From: Mactromeris polynyma
Taxonomy: Eukaryota; Mollusca; Bivalvia; Venerida; Mactridae
DNA length: 64,000 bases
NCBI GenBank assembly: GCA_032209605.1
Contig: JASFXZ010000002.1
Coordinates: forward strand, 57,414,431 to 57,478,430
Direction of reading: 5' to 3'
The position numbers and the translations under genes were made by a program. The notes beneath the pieces are model-generated. The model did no database searches and was not told the DNA's origin. It saw only the letters and a program-made list of their open reading frames with translations. This document shows, piece by piece, positions 1-14,012 of the stretch. Numbering within the stretch: the stretch's first letter is position 1; the number at the start of each line of letters is the position of its first letter.

Positions 1-1578
<1,578 letters not shown>

Positions 1579-2192
1579 GAACAGATACACAAAAGAAGCT
1601 CGAATCAATATTTACCTGACTTGGTGTATTTGTAACTCACGCGTTGAAAACATGATACATGGTTGATATATGATCATATTCTGTGCGTGTTTCTGTCAGG
1701 TCTGTCTTGAAAACTATAATGTTTCTGTTATAAAAACATGAAAAAAACAAACGAAAGTACGGGTCTATTTTTCATAACATTCTTATAGAAGATAACATAT
1801 TATATAACGTTGTACGAACAGGAACAAATTGAACTTAATTGGCACAATCCTTGGACTAATCATCTCCATAAGTGTCAAAACGAGATTGAAATAAACATTT
1901 GAAAAACGTCGAAAGCATAATTATGTACTGGTCAAAAGTGCTCACCCCATTTACATATTGTCCAAAATCACACTTAGTATAATCTTCTATATATTATGAA
2001 TACAGTCAGCTGTAAGATCTATGATTAAAATAAATTGAACTATCGAAACAAAGGTCGATATAAAGCTGTCACTTTGTCATCAAGTTATTAAGATTTTCAA
2101 AAAGTAAATAGCGAGTTAGCTCTTGTGACCAGTGTCGAACCGAGAAATGAGATTTGTTGATTCATCGTTAGCATTAATTGACTGTCACACCG
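1579..2192. other. non-coding spacer
   Basis: AT-rich sequence directly downstream of the partial calmodulin, probably its 3' UTR and spacer. An AATAAA-like polyadenylation signal cannot be assigned with confidence. I see no coding potential or repeat structure. Confidence 0.4.
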
Positions 2193-2552
2193 CAGGAGAT
2201 TGTCACGAGTTCTGTCCCCTTCCACAGCAGCAGAAATCGGATTTCAAACTGCAAAATATATCTATGATATGTACACTAAATTCTAAGCATGAATAACTTA
2301 TCTTATTCACGACATCTACTTCTTTATGAGAGTCCGTCAAGAATTGGTGAAGATTTCCTCAGAAATCAAACAAAATACACACATGTTAAAAATGCTCGTC
2401 GATTTGCCTTTACAACAGAAGACAGCAAAAATGCAAGTTTTATTCCGAATTTTCGATGGATTCTGCCTGATAGACAATAAAGGGTACATGTATACATATT
2501 CTACAGTAGGGATAAAGGGAGATAACTCAAGACGGGATAAAGGAATCTCCTG
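2193..2552. repeat. MITE copy, CAGGAGATTGTCAC family (diverged)
   Basis: The left end reads CAGGAGATTGTCACGAGTTC. The right end carries GGGATAAAGGGAGATAACTC and then GGAATCTCCTG, the inverted form of the same terminus. Better-kept members lie at 28905-29014, 59712-59854 and 63538-63658. The inner left arm is replaced or diverged. Short open frames across it are non-coding. Confidence 0.55.
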
Positions 2553-2792
2553 TGGTTTAAACTTATTCATTTTACATCGATTGTCAAACATGTTCTTATA
2601 TTATGTATATGAAAAGTTCCTAGAATTCTATATTGCATTGTTCATTCAAAGTTTCTATACGTAATTATGATATCAAAAGTTTATTTTGAAAATAAAAAGC
2701 AGAAGAAGGATACACGTTTATTATAACATTTATCTTGAAAACAGTTCAAATGATACAGGTATATTACCTAAACAAATATAACAGTCAAGATT

Positions 2793-2933
2793 ATCTCAAT
2801 AATAAGACCACCTCAAAATTAAGAACACCATTTTCAAGTCCGTTTTAACTGTTTTGCTCTTTATTCAGCCTCAAAAATTAAGACCAGTTGTCAAGGGTCC
2901 CAAGGGTGGTCTTATAATTGAGGTTTTACGGTA
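2793..2933. repeat. MITE copy, 'AAAACCTCA...GACCACC' family
   Basis: It begins TCTCAATAATAAGACCACCT and ends GGTCTTATAATTGAGGTTTT, inverted forms of one another, with an inner GCTCTTTATTCAGCC block shared with copies at 48.34, 58.36 and 60.27 kb. No coding capacity. Confidence 0.6.
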
Positions 2934-3962
2934 CTATTGTTTCTGAACGTGAACTCACGGCTGCAAATCGGTAGATATTTGTCTCACAGAAGTAACCATG
3001 TTATTTACTTTTTTAATATGCATTGAAAACTCCCGAATAATCAACAATATAACATCAATAATGAGACAACCCATTGGACATTTGAAAAAAATGTGCATAC
3101 TTGATAATCGACCCTTTTACATTTGGCATTCACCCTTACCTCACATATGCCGTACAACACTTAACAAAAGTTATAAGTAATCCGATAGCATATTTATGAT
3201 ATCGCAATTAATATGAATATATCAAATAGAAATTTAAGGCACAGAAAGTTCAATCTGTCTGTAATGTTCCTGCTAATTTTCAGCGCAAAATATAGCAAGT
3301 TTATTGAAATCAAGCCAATAAATACACACGCACAGAAATGAAAAGTCACATATTAACTCAATCGGTTATTATCGAATGAGATTGCCGATTGACTGGGTAA
3401 TGTTTGCCAGTCAGAATATTCCCTTATCGTGTCCATGATGAGTTAATTCACCTCAGAACAGGTCCCAAAAGATATAAGCAGAAGTGGCAAATATTCCCCA
3501 GAATTGTATTTGTAAATTCATCATGTCAATGAGAATTAGATGCCAAGCCGTTATCTCGACACACGGCGGTCACCCACGGTAATTACCAATTTAATATAAT
3601 CTGTGACTTTTTTATGTCTATGGGGTGTTATCTTGTCGGCATGATTTCATTCAATCGGCTGTATTTTGTGCTGAAAATTAGTAGAAACATTAAAAGACAT
3701 ATTGGACTTTCTGTGTGTGAGATAAATATGTCATCGGAGTACATATTTTTTTTGTTAAGTGTATAACCCAATTAAAACGAATTGTGTAAATAAGGGTATT
3801 CTCGCTTGACAACTCTTCAAACTATGAGGCGGCGATTTAAGGCTAAGGCGAGAAGAACGTAGATTTATACAACAATAGACTGTGAAGTTTGTCGTTTACA
3901 TACGGTATGCCCATACAAAGTACACAACAACCAAAAAAGCACATGGTCGCATACTTCCAATA

Positions 3963-4306
3963 CAGTCAGACCTCGTTTATTCGAATTCATCGGGTCCGAA
4001 ATTTAATTGCAAATAATACATAGTTTCAAATAGCCCACAGGACTTTAGAAATCTAAATACACTTGTCCCGGACTAGTGTACATGTCAAATTTGACTTGTC
4101 CGAAATAGGAGCTAGTTGTCCGAGAATATGATGGGGTATGGACTAACCATTAATCATTTGTGCATAAACCACTCTTGTTTGGTTGTTACATGTCCAATAG
4201 CACAATTCAATTCGACGTGTCTAAGAAGATACACATAGACATAATATTTCTTTCGGATGTTACCAAGTATTCGGATAGAAGGTTGTCGAATAACGAGGTT
4301 CGACTG
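3963..4306. mobile_element. pogo/Tigger-like non-autonomous element
   Basis: It begins CAGTCAGACCTCGTTTATTC and ends CGAATAACGAGGTTCGACTG, inverted relative to each other, and is flanked on both sides by TA (3961-3962 and 4307-4308). CAG-type ends with an 'ACCTCGTTT' core and TA target sites are typical of pogo/Tigger elements. There is no open frame. Related ends lie at 21243, 41974, 43163 and 50101. Confidence 0.7.
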
Positions 4307-4500
4307 TACATCTCTTCCTGCTTTTGAACTAGTTATATTAAAAATAATGCCAGTATTTTCTACAAATATCTACAGTTGAGACGTTAGAAATAGCAATATG
4401 TACCCATTTACTTGTTCAATGTACAATACTCATAATCTTTATTTAGTTGAGGTTTTCGTTTTGTTGTGAATTATCAAACGTTCTGACAAATAACATATAT

Positions 4501-4730
4501 GAGGGGTGTTCGAAAAGTTTCGGGAATAAGTGTCATATCTCCTTTAATAATAAATATTTGTAAACAAAATGTTAGCTGTAAAGATATCAAAGTATATTTA
4601 TTAAATACATTGCTTTATTTTTATGTATTACAAATATCGGGCATTCTATTGTCACTATAGCAACGTCATGTCATGTCATTTTGTTTACAAATATTTATTA
4701 TTAAAGATATGACAATATTCCCTCGTGTAC
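4501..4730. mobile_element. mariner-like hairpin MITE
   Basis: A long inverted repeat: the left arm at ~4530-4572 (TTTAATAATAAATATTTGTA) is the reverse complement of the right arm at ~4676-4718. The left end reads GAGGGGTGTTCGAAAAGTTT, resembling Tc1/mariner termini. The paralogous locus at ~42225-42245 continues straight across the insertion point without it. Confidence 0.65.
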
Positions 4731-5499
4731 TCACAAAATATAAAATGATACAAACAAACAAATATAATTTGAGTGTCAGGCATGCATATTTGGGAGAAAC
4801 ATTTTAGTAACGACTATCATACTATGCCAATATTCACTAGTGGATCCAAGGCACTCGGCGCCCCCCCCCCCCCCTCAAATTCCCATACCTTACATGGTTG
4901 TCTGAGTATATATTCGAAAATATAAACAGACATCTTTAGTTATAAGATTTTCAAATAAGCGATTTTGAATTGGTTTAATGTTCAATAACTTAAAAACAAA
5001 GAATAAAACACAGTCGTTGCCGTTTTATAAAGCTTGAGCAAAACCAAATAATGACCAAAACGTTACGCCCCCCCCCCCCCCCCCGACCAAAATCTGGATC
5101 TGCCCCCGAACATTCTCCAACAAAACTCACTCATTAAGCAATAAGCGATGTACTCGTATTCGTATGTTACAATTATAACAATTATAACTACACCACACGC
5201 TATACTAGGTATATTGTATATTTTAATATTTGAGTTTCATTTCTTAATTCATTTAATTGTATATATTATCATGCTTTCAGAAGATATATAAACAGTGAAT
5301 GTATGTGTTTAACTGCTCTTATCTGGAAATGGTTTATTCATGGTGACAATGAGTCGTGTACCCAGTATTTTTGCTGACAGTCCCAAGGCTGTAATCCGCT
5401 GTATGGTTATTATTTCTGTTTGTGTTTTGAATGTACGTTATATTTCCCTTTCCCCTGTGCAATTCTTTCACTTTATATAGTGTTCAGGTTATTTCCTGC

Positions 5500-5795
5500 C
5501 CATTTTCGGCCTATTGTTGCAAGCTGTCTTGACTTGTCCTGTGATCATTTCCATCCATTAATTCCCTCACCCCCCCCCCCTCCTTCACTGTCCACTTTGA
5601 TTATCCTAGTTATTCCTTATGGTCTGCCAGGCCATTACTTTCGACTCTGTTCCCTAACGTAGGTACTCTTTATCTTCCTCAAGTGCCTTATGTTTATGGA
5701 GTGTTGTTTCCCGGAGGTCTGCGTGGGGAGGCGCTGTCTTATGTATGTGGTGTTCCCTGTAGCTACTTGTTCTCTCTCTTTTGCAAATCAATTTT
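5500..5795 (+). repeat. copy of the calmodulin-array dispersed repeat (~250 bp)
   Basis: Shared landmarks are CTATTGTTG-AAGCTGTCTTGACTTG, a GGTCTGCGTGGGGAGGC block, then GTGTTCCCTGTAGCTAC followed by a TCTCTCTT tract. Other copies: 11965-12225 (+), 14690-14945 (+), 18530-18710 (+), 21080-21110 (+, tail only) and 21917-22060 (reverse). Five of the six lie inside or beside calmodulin introns. No protein-coding signal; a SINE or MITE origin is possible but unproven. Confidence 0.6.
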
Positions 5796-5803
5796 CTTTT
5801 CAG

Positions 5804-5985
5804 AATTTGTGACAATGATGACGGCTAAAAATTACACAAATACAGACAAGAAACACGGACTAACAACCATTGCACATGCGACAATACATTCGTGGATTGT
5901 TTGGAAGTGGGATACCAATAGGCGAAATAAGACATCGCTTACATTAGACAAAATATGTATTATATTTATAAGTCAAACAAAGTGA
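5804..5985 (+). pseudogene. orphan calmodulin last exon with lost stop codon
   Basis: After a good acceptor (TTTTCTTTTCAG) the frame reads EFVTMMTAK, the last nine residues of a calmodulin. The stop expected next is AAT, so the frame would run on for about 51 unrelated residues to a TGA at 5983-5985. No other calmodulin exon lies between 1578 and 7903. The upstream sequence matches the 18.5-18.7 kb repeat that precedes the last exon of the divergent gene, so intron 4 and the last exon were probably copied together. It could be spliced as an alternative terminal exon of the first gene, but decay is more likely. Confidence 0.7.
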
Positions 5986-6730
5986 AGAGTATTTGTGGTA
6001 AATTATCGTCTTAACGTATTTGTTCGTCGTGTCTGTCTTGAAATATTTGATATTTCCGATATTTTTTATCAGTATCAATAAAATGAAAATTTTGCATTTC
6101 TTGTATATAAAATGTTTTGAGGAACACGAAAAATCGGTCAATGGCGCTACCGGGACGACTAAATTCACTTAGTCAGACAAATAAGTTTCGTTTCCATCAG
6201 CGAAAAAAATGACCAGTTTTGCCGACACTGAAATTAGTAAATATTCTACGTTTAACTATTTTAGTACTATCCAAAATCGCGCTCACATCTATAACAGATA
6301 TTGACAATGGCATGGGTGCACGGAGAGCACTACACATTAATTCAGACCCAGCATATTTGTTTGTTATTGTTTGGCTCTACGTTTAACAAAGGAAGATGTC
6401 TACATGTTGCAGATATAGCGCTGTCACACTGAGAAATCACGTAATATAACATCACATCCAGTAATATTAAACGTGACACAGGTCGTGTTGCAATAGTACT
6501 GCCTTTGTAATACCGAGCGTTCGCAAAGGATCGAGCGACTATACTCGTAGTATCATTTTAATGCTTTTGGTATAACGCGGCCGGAATCAATACCGTCATC
6601 TTCCCAATCCGAGGCGATCTACCATTGAGCAACAAGCCGGTATACAGAAAGCATTAAGTTGATACACGTTTGTTGTTATTTTCCTTTATTTGGCAACATA
6701 GACTACGCGAGGATTTAAATCACCATTGTA
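5986..6730. other. non-coding spacer
   Basis: AT-rich sequence without credible exons or clear repeats. Short open frames show no conserved motif. Confidence 0.35.
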
Positions 6731-6964
6731 CGAAAGACCGGTGGTAACATTCACACTTAATTATTTCTTTCCTCGGAACGTCACGATTTCAAGATATCCA
6801 CCTTACGAATTCATGAATTCATGCTTTGGACTTTACGAATTCATAATATTGAATTTGAAAAGTTGAAATCGTGAAGTTGTGAAGTTTAAACCGTGCAAAA
6901 TGCAAATGCAAGATTATGAATTCGAGAAGACAAATTTAGTGTGAATGTCATCACCGGTCTTTCG
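6731..6964. mobile_element. 234-bp MITE with ~27-bp terminal inverted repeats and TA duplication
   Basis: The left end CGAAAGACCGGTGGTAACAT is matched by its inverted form ATGTCATCACCGGTCTTTCG at the right end; the repeats extend for ~27 bp with one or two mismatches. TA flanks both ends (6729-6730 and 6965-6966). The interior is rich in GAATTCATGAATTC and CGTGAA-type words. A diverged relative may lie at ~33345-33480. Confidence 0.8.
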
Positions 6965-7902
6965 TACTATTGACACAGGGGTCGCCATACCTAATAGTAC
7001 AGCAAATATTAACAATAAGATAGCTACACTACTGGTATCAATTAAAAGTAAATACTGAGGTTATTAATCAACCTGTCTTTCATATTTAGTACAAACCTTA
7101 GATCCAACCAGACATTATTTACTCACACGACTGTGATATGCTAGTGCTAGTTTACAAAAAAACAGTGTCAGAACTAGCACTGAGATCGTTATTTGACACT
7201 TTTCTTTGCGACTGAATACTAACATCAGTCCAAACCCAGTGTCTTAAAGGGTATCAACATTTACAAAAGTGTACGACACATAAAAATTAAGACGAATTAA
7301 TACAGCACTGAGATGGTTATTCGACTTTCATTTAATTATTCAATACAGTTCGAATATCGTACCCCGAAGTAGCACCGACCCTAACATTTACAGAGATTTG
7401 CGATTATACATATCTTCAACGGTATATAACTTCAGAGCAAACATTGAGATCACCTACTGAATGCACTTGTAAGGAGACATGAGTTAGCATTATAACCATT
7501 TTATTACCATTATGAATCTAACTTCATCTATACATTTGCACTAATAGTTATCTTTCTGTCGTACACGAACATCGATATCTGGTTACGGTACAAGTAGAAC
7601 AGTTAATTAGAAAATTATACTTTTTCGGTTATTTACATTCATTCTGTTTTCGACCATAGAACACCGTATTGATAAATTGTATACAGTCATAAACAGAAAG
7701 AGTAAATATAGGGGTATTTGAAAATACGTATTTTGAATAGAATGAAATTTGAGAACTACCTGTACCGCATTGCGACAGTTTGTCATGGCTCATAATAATG
7801 TGTTTACTGAAATAATATTACAGCAAGGATATACACAGACAGTCTAAGTCGGACATATCGTACATATCATAAAACGTTTGGTATAAAACAAAGTGCGGCA
7901 AC
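6965..7902. promoter_or_regulatory. presumed 5' region of the complete calmodulin gene
   Basis: This is the ~940 bases before the initiator exon at 7903, so promoter and 5' UTR must lie here or further upstream. The only TATA-like word (TATAAAAC, 7882-7889) is 14 bases before the ATG, too close to set a normal 5' UTR. No binding site can be named. Confidence 0.3.
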
Positions 7903-10919
<3,017 letters not shown>

Positions 10920-11964
10920 TACAAGAAATACGGAATAACCAACAATTGCCTGTGTTTGTGTTCAGTACGTTCGTATTTGCGATAGAAAGTACTTTTAATT
11001 GCAACATGTTCACGCAAATATGTACAGTATATAAATGTGTGTAGAAAGTAGAGATGTCAACGAATGGCAATTTTGGTATTCGAATATTTGTTCAACCTTC
11101 CGAACGAATATTCGAATATATTCGAACATTTGACTTTCTTATTTAATAATGCATTTACAAATCGAAGTTTAACTTTATGTTTATCAGTTTGTGTTTTAAT
11201 CTAATCTCTTAAGTTGTAAAAATCCCCACGATTACTAATATTTTCAGGGCCTAAGTGTCATCACCAGAGTATTATATCTCTCTTCAAGAGACTTGCCCCC
11301 CAACTATACAACATGACATTTCAATTAACACTTGTAGATATTATGTTCACGCGTTCAATATCATTCATTGCGATAATTCCCATGATTGAAATTTAATACA
11401 CTTGCAAATTCAGCTTTTATATAGAAAATATATATTTTATTGAATATTCGAATCAGTATTAGAATATTCGGACGTACAAACGAATATTCGAATATTATAG
11501 TAGGAAGTCAAACAGTGAAACTATGTAATTGGTTTATGATCATATTTAATGTATTTTCTGTCTTGAATGGTGTTAAGATTTACATATAACAATAAAATAT
11601 TTATAACATAACGTACGGTGTATGGTGTTAATAACACCCATGTATTTCGATAATGTATTGTATTGAAAGTTATTCTCTTGTTAATTGGAATACAATATGT
11701 GATATAATCATCTCGAACTTGTATCTTGTGGTTGAAAAATAAAAGTGTCGGAACTAATTTTTTTTTGTCAATTTTGTTTACTCAGGTAATGGTTTGACAC
11801 AATCAGCTGTTCCAGTTGTTATGTCATAAAAAACTTTGTCACAACACATTTTTTCTCAATATTGTTGTGTTTAATGTGCTTTAGATTCCACTCATACGAA
11901 TAAAAAATATACCTGATTAAAACAGTCAAATATTTTTAACAAATAATATTCATGTTAGTTTCTC
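10920..11964. repeat. 3' flank of calmodulin with ATTCGAATAT-rich repeat
   Basis: Bases ~11048-11510 begin AGAGATGTCAACGAATGGCA and carry ATTCGAATAT words at both ends (around 11077, 11105, 11440 and 11480-11495). This fits a ~450-bp non-autonomous hAT-like element, but clean termini are not seen. AATAAA motifs at ~11590 and ~11738 are candidate polyadenylation signals for the upstream calmodulin; neither can be assigned. Confidence 0.4.
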
Positions 11965-12225
11965 CCCCCTCTTTGGCCTATTGTTGTTAGCTGTCTTGAC
12001 TTGTTCCGTGATGTAATCCATCCATTCATTGTCCCCATTTTTTCTCCTTAATGCTCCTTTGTGGTTGGCCAGACCATTCCTTGCGCCCCTGTTCCCATAC
12101 ATGTTTACCCTTGCATCGCATCAGTCCTTGATGTTTGGTATACTGTTGCTTTCCCAGGGATCTGTGCGGACGGACATTGCCTTGAGAATGTGGCGATCCC
12201 TGTAGCAACTTCAATCTCTCTACAC
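11965..12225 (+). repeat. copy of the calmodulin-array dispersed repeat (~250 bp)
   Basis: It starts TTTGGCCTATTGTTG-TTAGCTGTCTTGACTTG and ends with a GATCTGTGCGGACGGACATT block, then GTGGCGATCCCTGTAGCAAC and TCTCTCTAC. Here it sits downstream of a calmodulin gene rather than in intron 4. Confidence 0.6.
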
Positions 12226-12323
12226 TTTAAGAATTAAAAATAGAACAGCAAATACTATTTACCCTCTTCAATGCTACAATAGGGTGGCATCAGTATCCTA
12301 CATTTAATATTTCAGAAAATGTT

Positions 12324-13655
12324 TCTGTTATGTAAGCTCATATTGTTAGCAGTAGTAGTGGTGGTATTACTGCTGTAACTGATGTTATGTAAGCTTATAT
12401 TGTTAGCAGTAGTAGTGGTGGTATAACCGCTGTTATTGCTGCTATGTAAGCTCATATTGTTAGCACTAGTAGTGGTGTTATTACTGCTTTTATGTAAACT
12501 GGTATTGTTAGTAGTAGTGGTAGTATTACTGCTGTAATGCTGTTATGTAAGCTGATATTGTTAGCAGTAAAAGTGGTGGTATAACTGCTGTTACTGCTGT
12601 TATGTAAGCAAATATTGTTAGCAGTAGTAGTGGTGTTATTACTGCTATAACTGCTGTTATGTAAGCTGATATTGTTAGGAGTAAAAGTGGTGGTATTACT
12701 GCTTTAACGGATGCTATGTAATCTGATATTGTTAGGAGTAGTAGTGCTGGTATTACTGCTGTAACTGCTGTTATGTAAACTCATATAGTTAGCAGTAGTA
12801 ATGGTGTTATTGCTGCTGTTATGTAAGCTCATATTGTAAGCAGTAGTAGTGGTGGCATTACTGTTGTTATGTAAGTTCATATGGTTAGCAGTAGTAGTGG
12901 TGGCATTACTGCTGTAACTGCTGTTATGTAAGCTCATATTGCAATGAGTAGAAGTGGTGGCATTACTGCTGTTATGGAAGCTCATATTGCTAGCAGTAGT
13001 AGTGGTGGTATTACTGCCGTTATGTAAGCTCATATTGCTAGCAGTAGTAGTGGTGTTATTACTGCTATAACTGCTGTTATGTAAGCTCATATTTCTAGCA
13101 GTAGTAGTGGTAGTATTACAGCTGTAACTGCTGTTATGTAAGCTCTTAGTGTTAACAGTAGTAGTGGTGGTAGTACTGCCGTTATGTAAGCTCATATTGT
13201 TAGCAGTAGTAGTGGTGTCATTACTGCTGTTATGTACGCTCATATTGCTAGCAGTAGTAGTGGTGTTATTACTGCTGTTATGTAAGCTCATATTGCTAGC
13301 AGTAGTATTGGCGGTATTACTGCTGTTATGTAAGCTCATATGTCTAGCAGTAATAGTGGTGGTATTACTGCTGTAACTGCTGTTATGTAAGCTCATATTT
13401 CTAGCAGTAGTAGTGGTGGTATAAATGATGTAACTGCTGTTATGTAAGCTCATATTGCTAGCAGTAGTATTGGTGTTATTACTGCTGTTATGTAGGCTCA
13501 TATTGCTAGCAGTAGTAGTGGTGGTATAAATGATGTAACTGCTGTTATGTAAGCTCATATTGCTAGCAGTAGTATTGGTGTTATTACTGCTGTTATGTAG
13601 GCTCATATTGCTAGCAGTAGTAGTGGTGGTATTATTGCTATTACTGCTGTTACAT
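12324..13655. repeat. ~1.3-kb minisatellite, ~48-bp unit
   Basis: About 25 imperfect units of GTTATGTAAGCTCATATTGC followed by TAGCAGTAGTAGTGGTG and TATTACTGCT. Lengths vary (about 36, 48 and 60 bp) through extra GTAACTGCT-type inserts, mostly in steps of 3 nt. The step-of-three variation leaves a 338-codon frame open on the minus strand (12704-13720), reading as MSLHNSS plus TTTTAS repeats. I read this as a by-product, not a gene. It separates the two complete calmodulin genes. Confidence 0.9.
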
Positions 13656-14012
13656 ATGTCACTTCTTTTATTGACTTTCACCAAAACAGCCACTGATGTT
13701 TCAACGTGTGTATCAGTCAAAAATCCATTTGCTTCTGTGTACTAAATTCAATATTTCTCTGAACAAATCGGAAGCTCTTAGAAACTATTGTTGAAATACT
13801 CAATTTGTACGAATCGATGTACTGTATTGAAACATTTGTTTAAATACGTGAGCGTAGATATCGAGCAAACTAAACAAAATCTAAATTAATTTAAATTTAA
13901 AGTGTACATGCGATGTCCAAACCGCACTGGGACAATTTATCTTGGCTCATAAGGACACGACGAAAGCATCTGTTTTATTTTGATTTTCCAGAAAGGATTA
14001 CGTATGATCAAA
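13656..14012. promoter_or_regulatory. presumed 5' region of the divergent calmodulin-like gene
   Basis: About 350 bases between the minisatellite and the ATG-only exon. No TATA box or other named element can be assigned. Confidence 0.3.

Larger units (their letters stand above)
2934..5500. repeat. diverged dispersed repeat region paralogous to 41.38-42.42 kb, with two nested elements
   Basis: Several blocks occur in the same order near 41.4-42.4 kb: CATACTTGATAATCGACCC (3099 versus 41383), CTCGCTTGACAACTCTTCAA (3802 versus 41780), the pogo-like end CTCGTT (3963 versus 41974), GAGACGTTAGAAATAGCA (4378 versus 42120) and the TTTTAGTAACRAC block (4803 versus 42331). Identity is patchy, so the duplication is old. 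Two poly-C runs (about 4861-4875 and 5068-5084) are present only here. Apart from the elements listed separately I see nothing coding. Confidence 0.55.

Noticed and set aside
7882..7889. TATA box (TATAAAAC) before the calmodulin ATG
   Set aside because: It is 14 bases from the ATG, too close to leave room for the ~30-base spacing to the start site plus a 5' UTR.
12704..13720. 338-codon open frame, Asn/Ser/Thr-rich, minus strand
   Set aside because: It coincides with a minisatellite of ~48-bp units; the frame survives only because unit lengths vary in threes. No splice signals or unique sequence.
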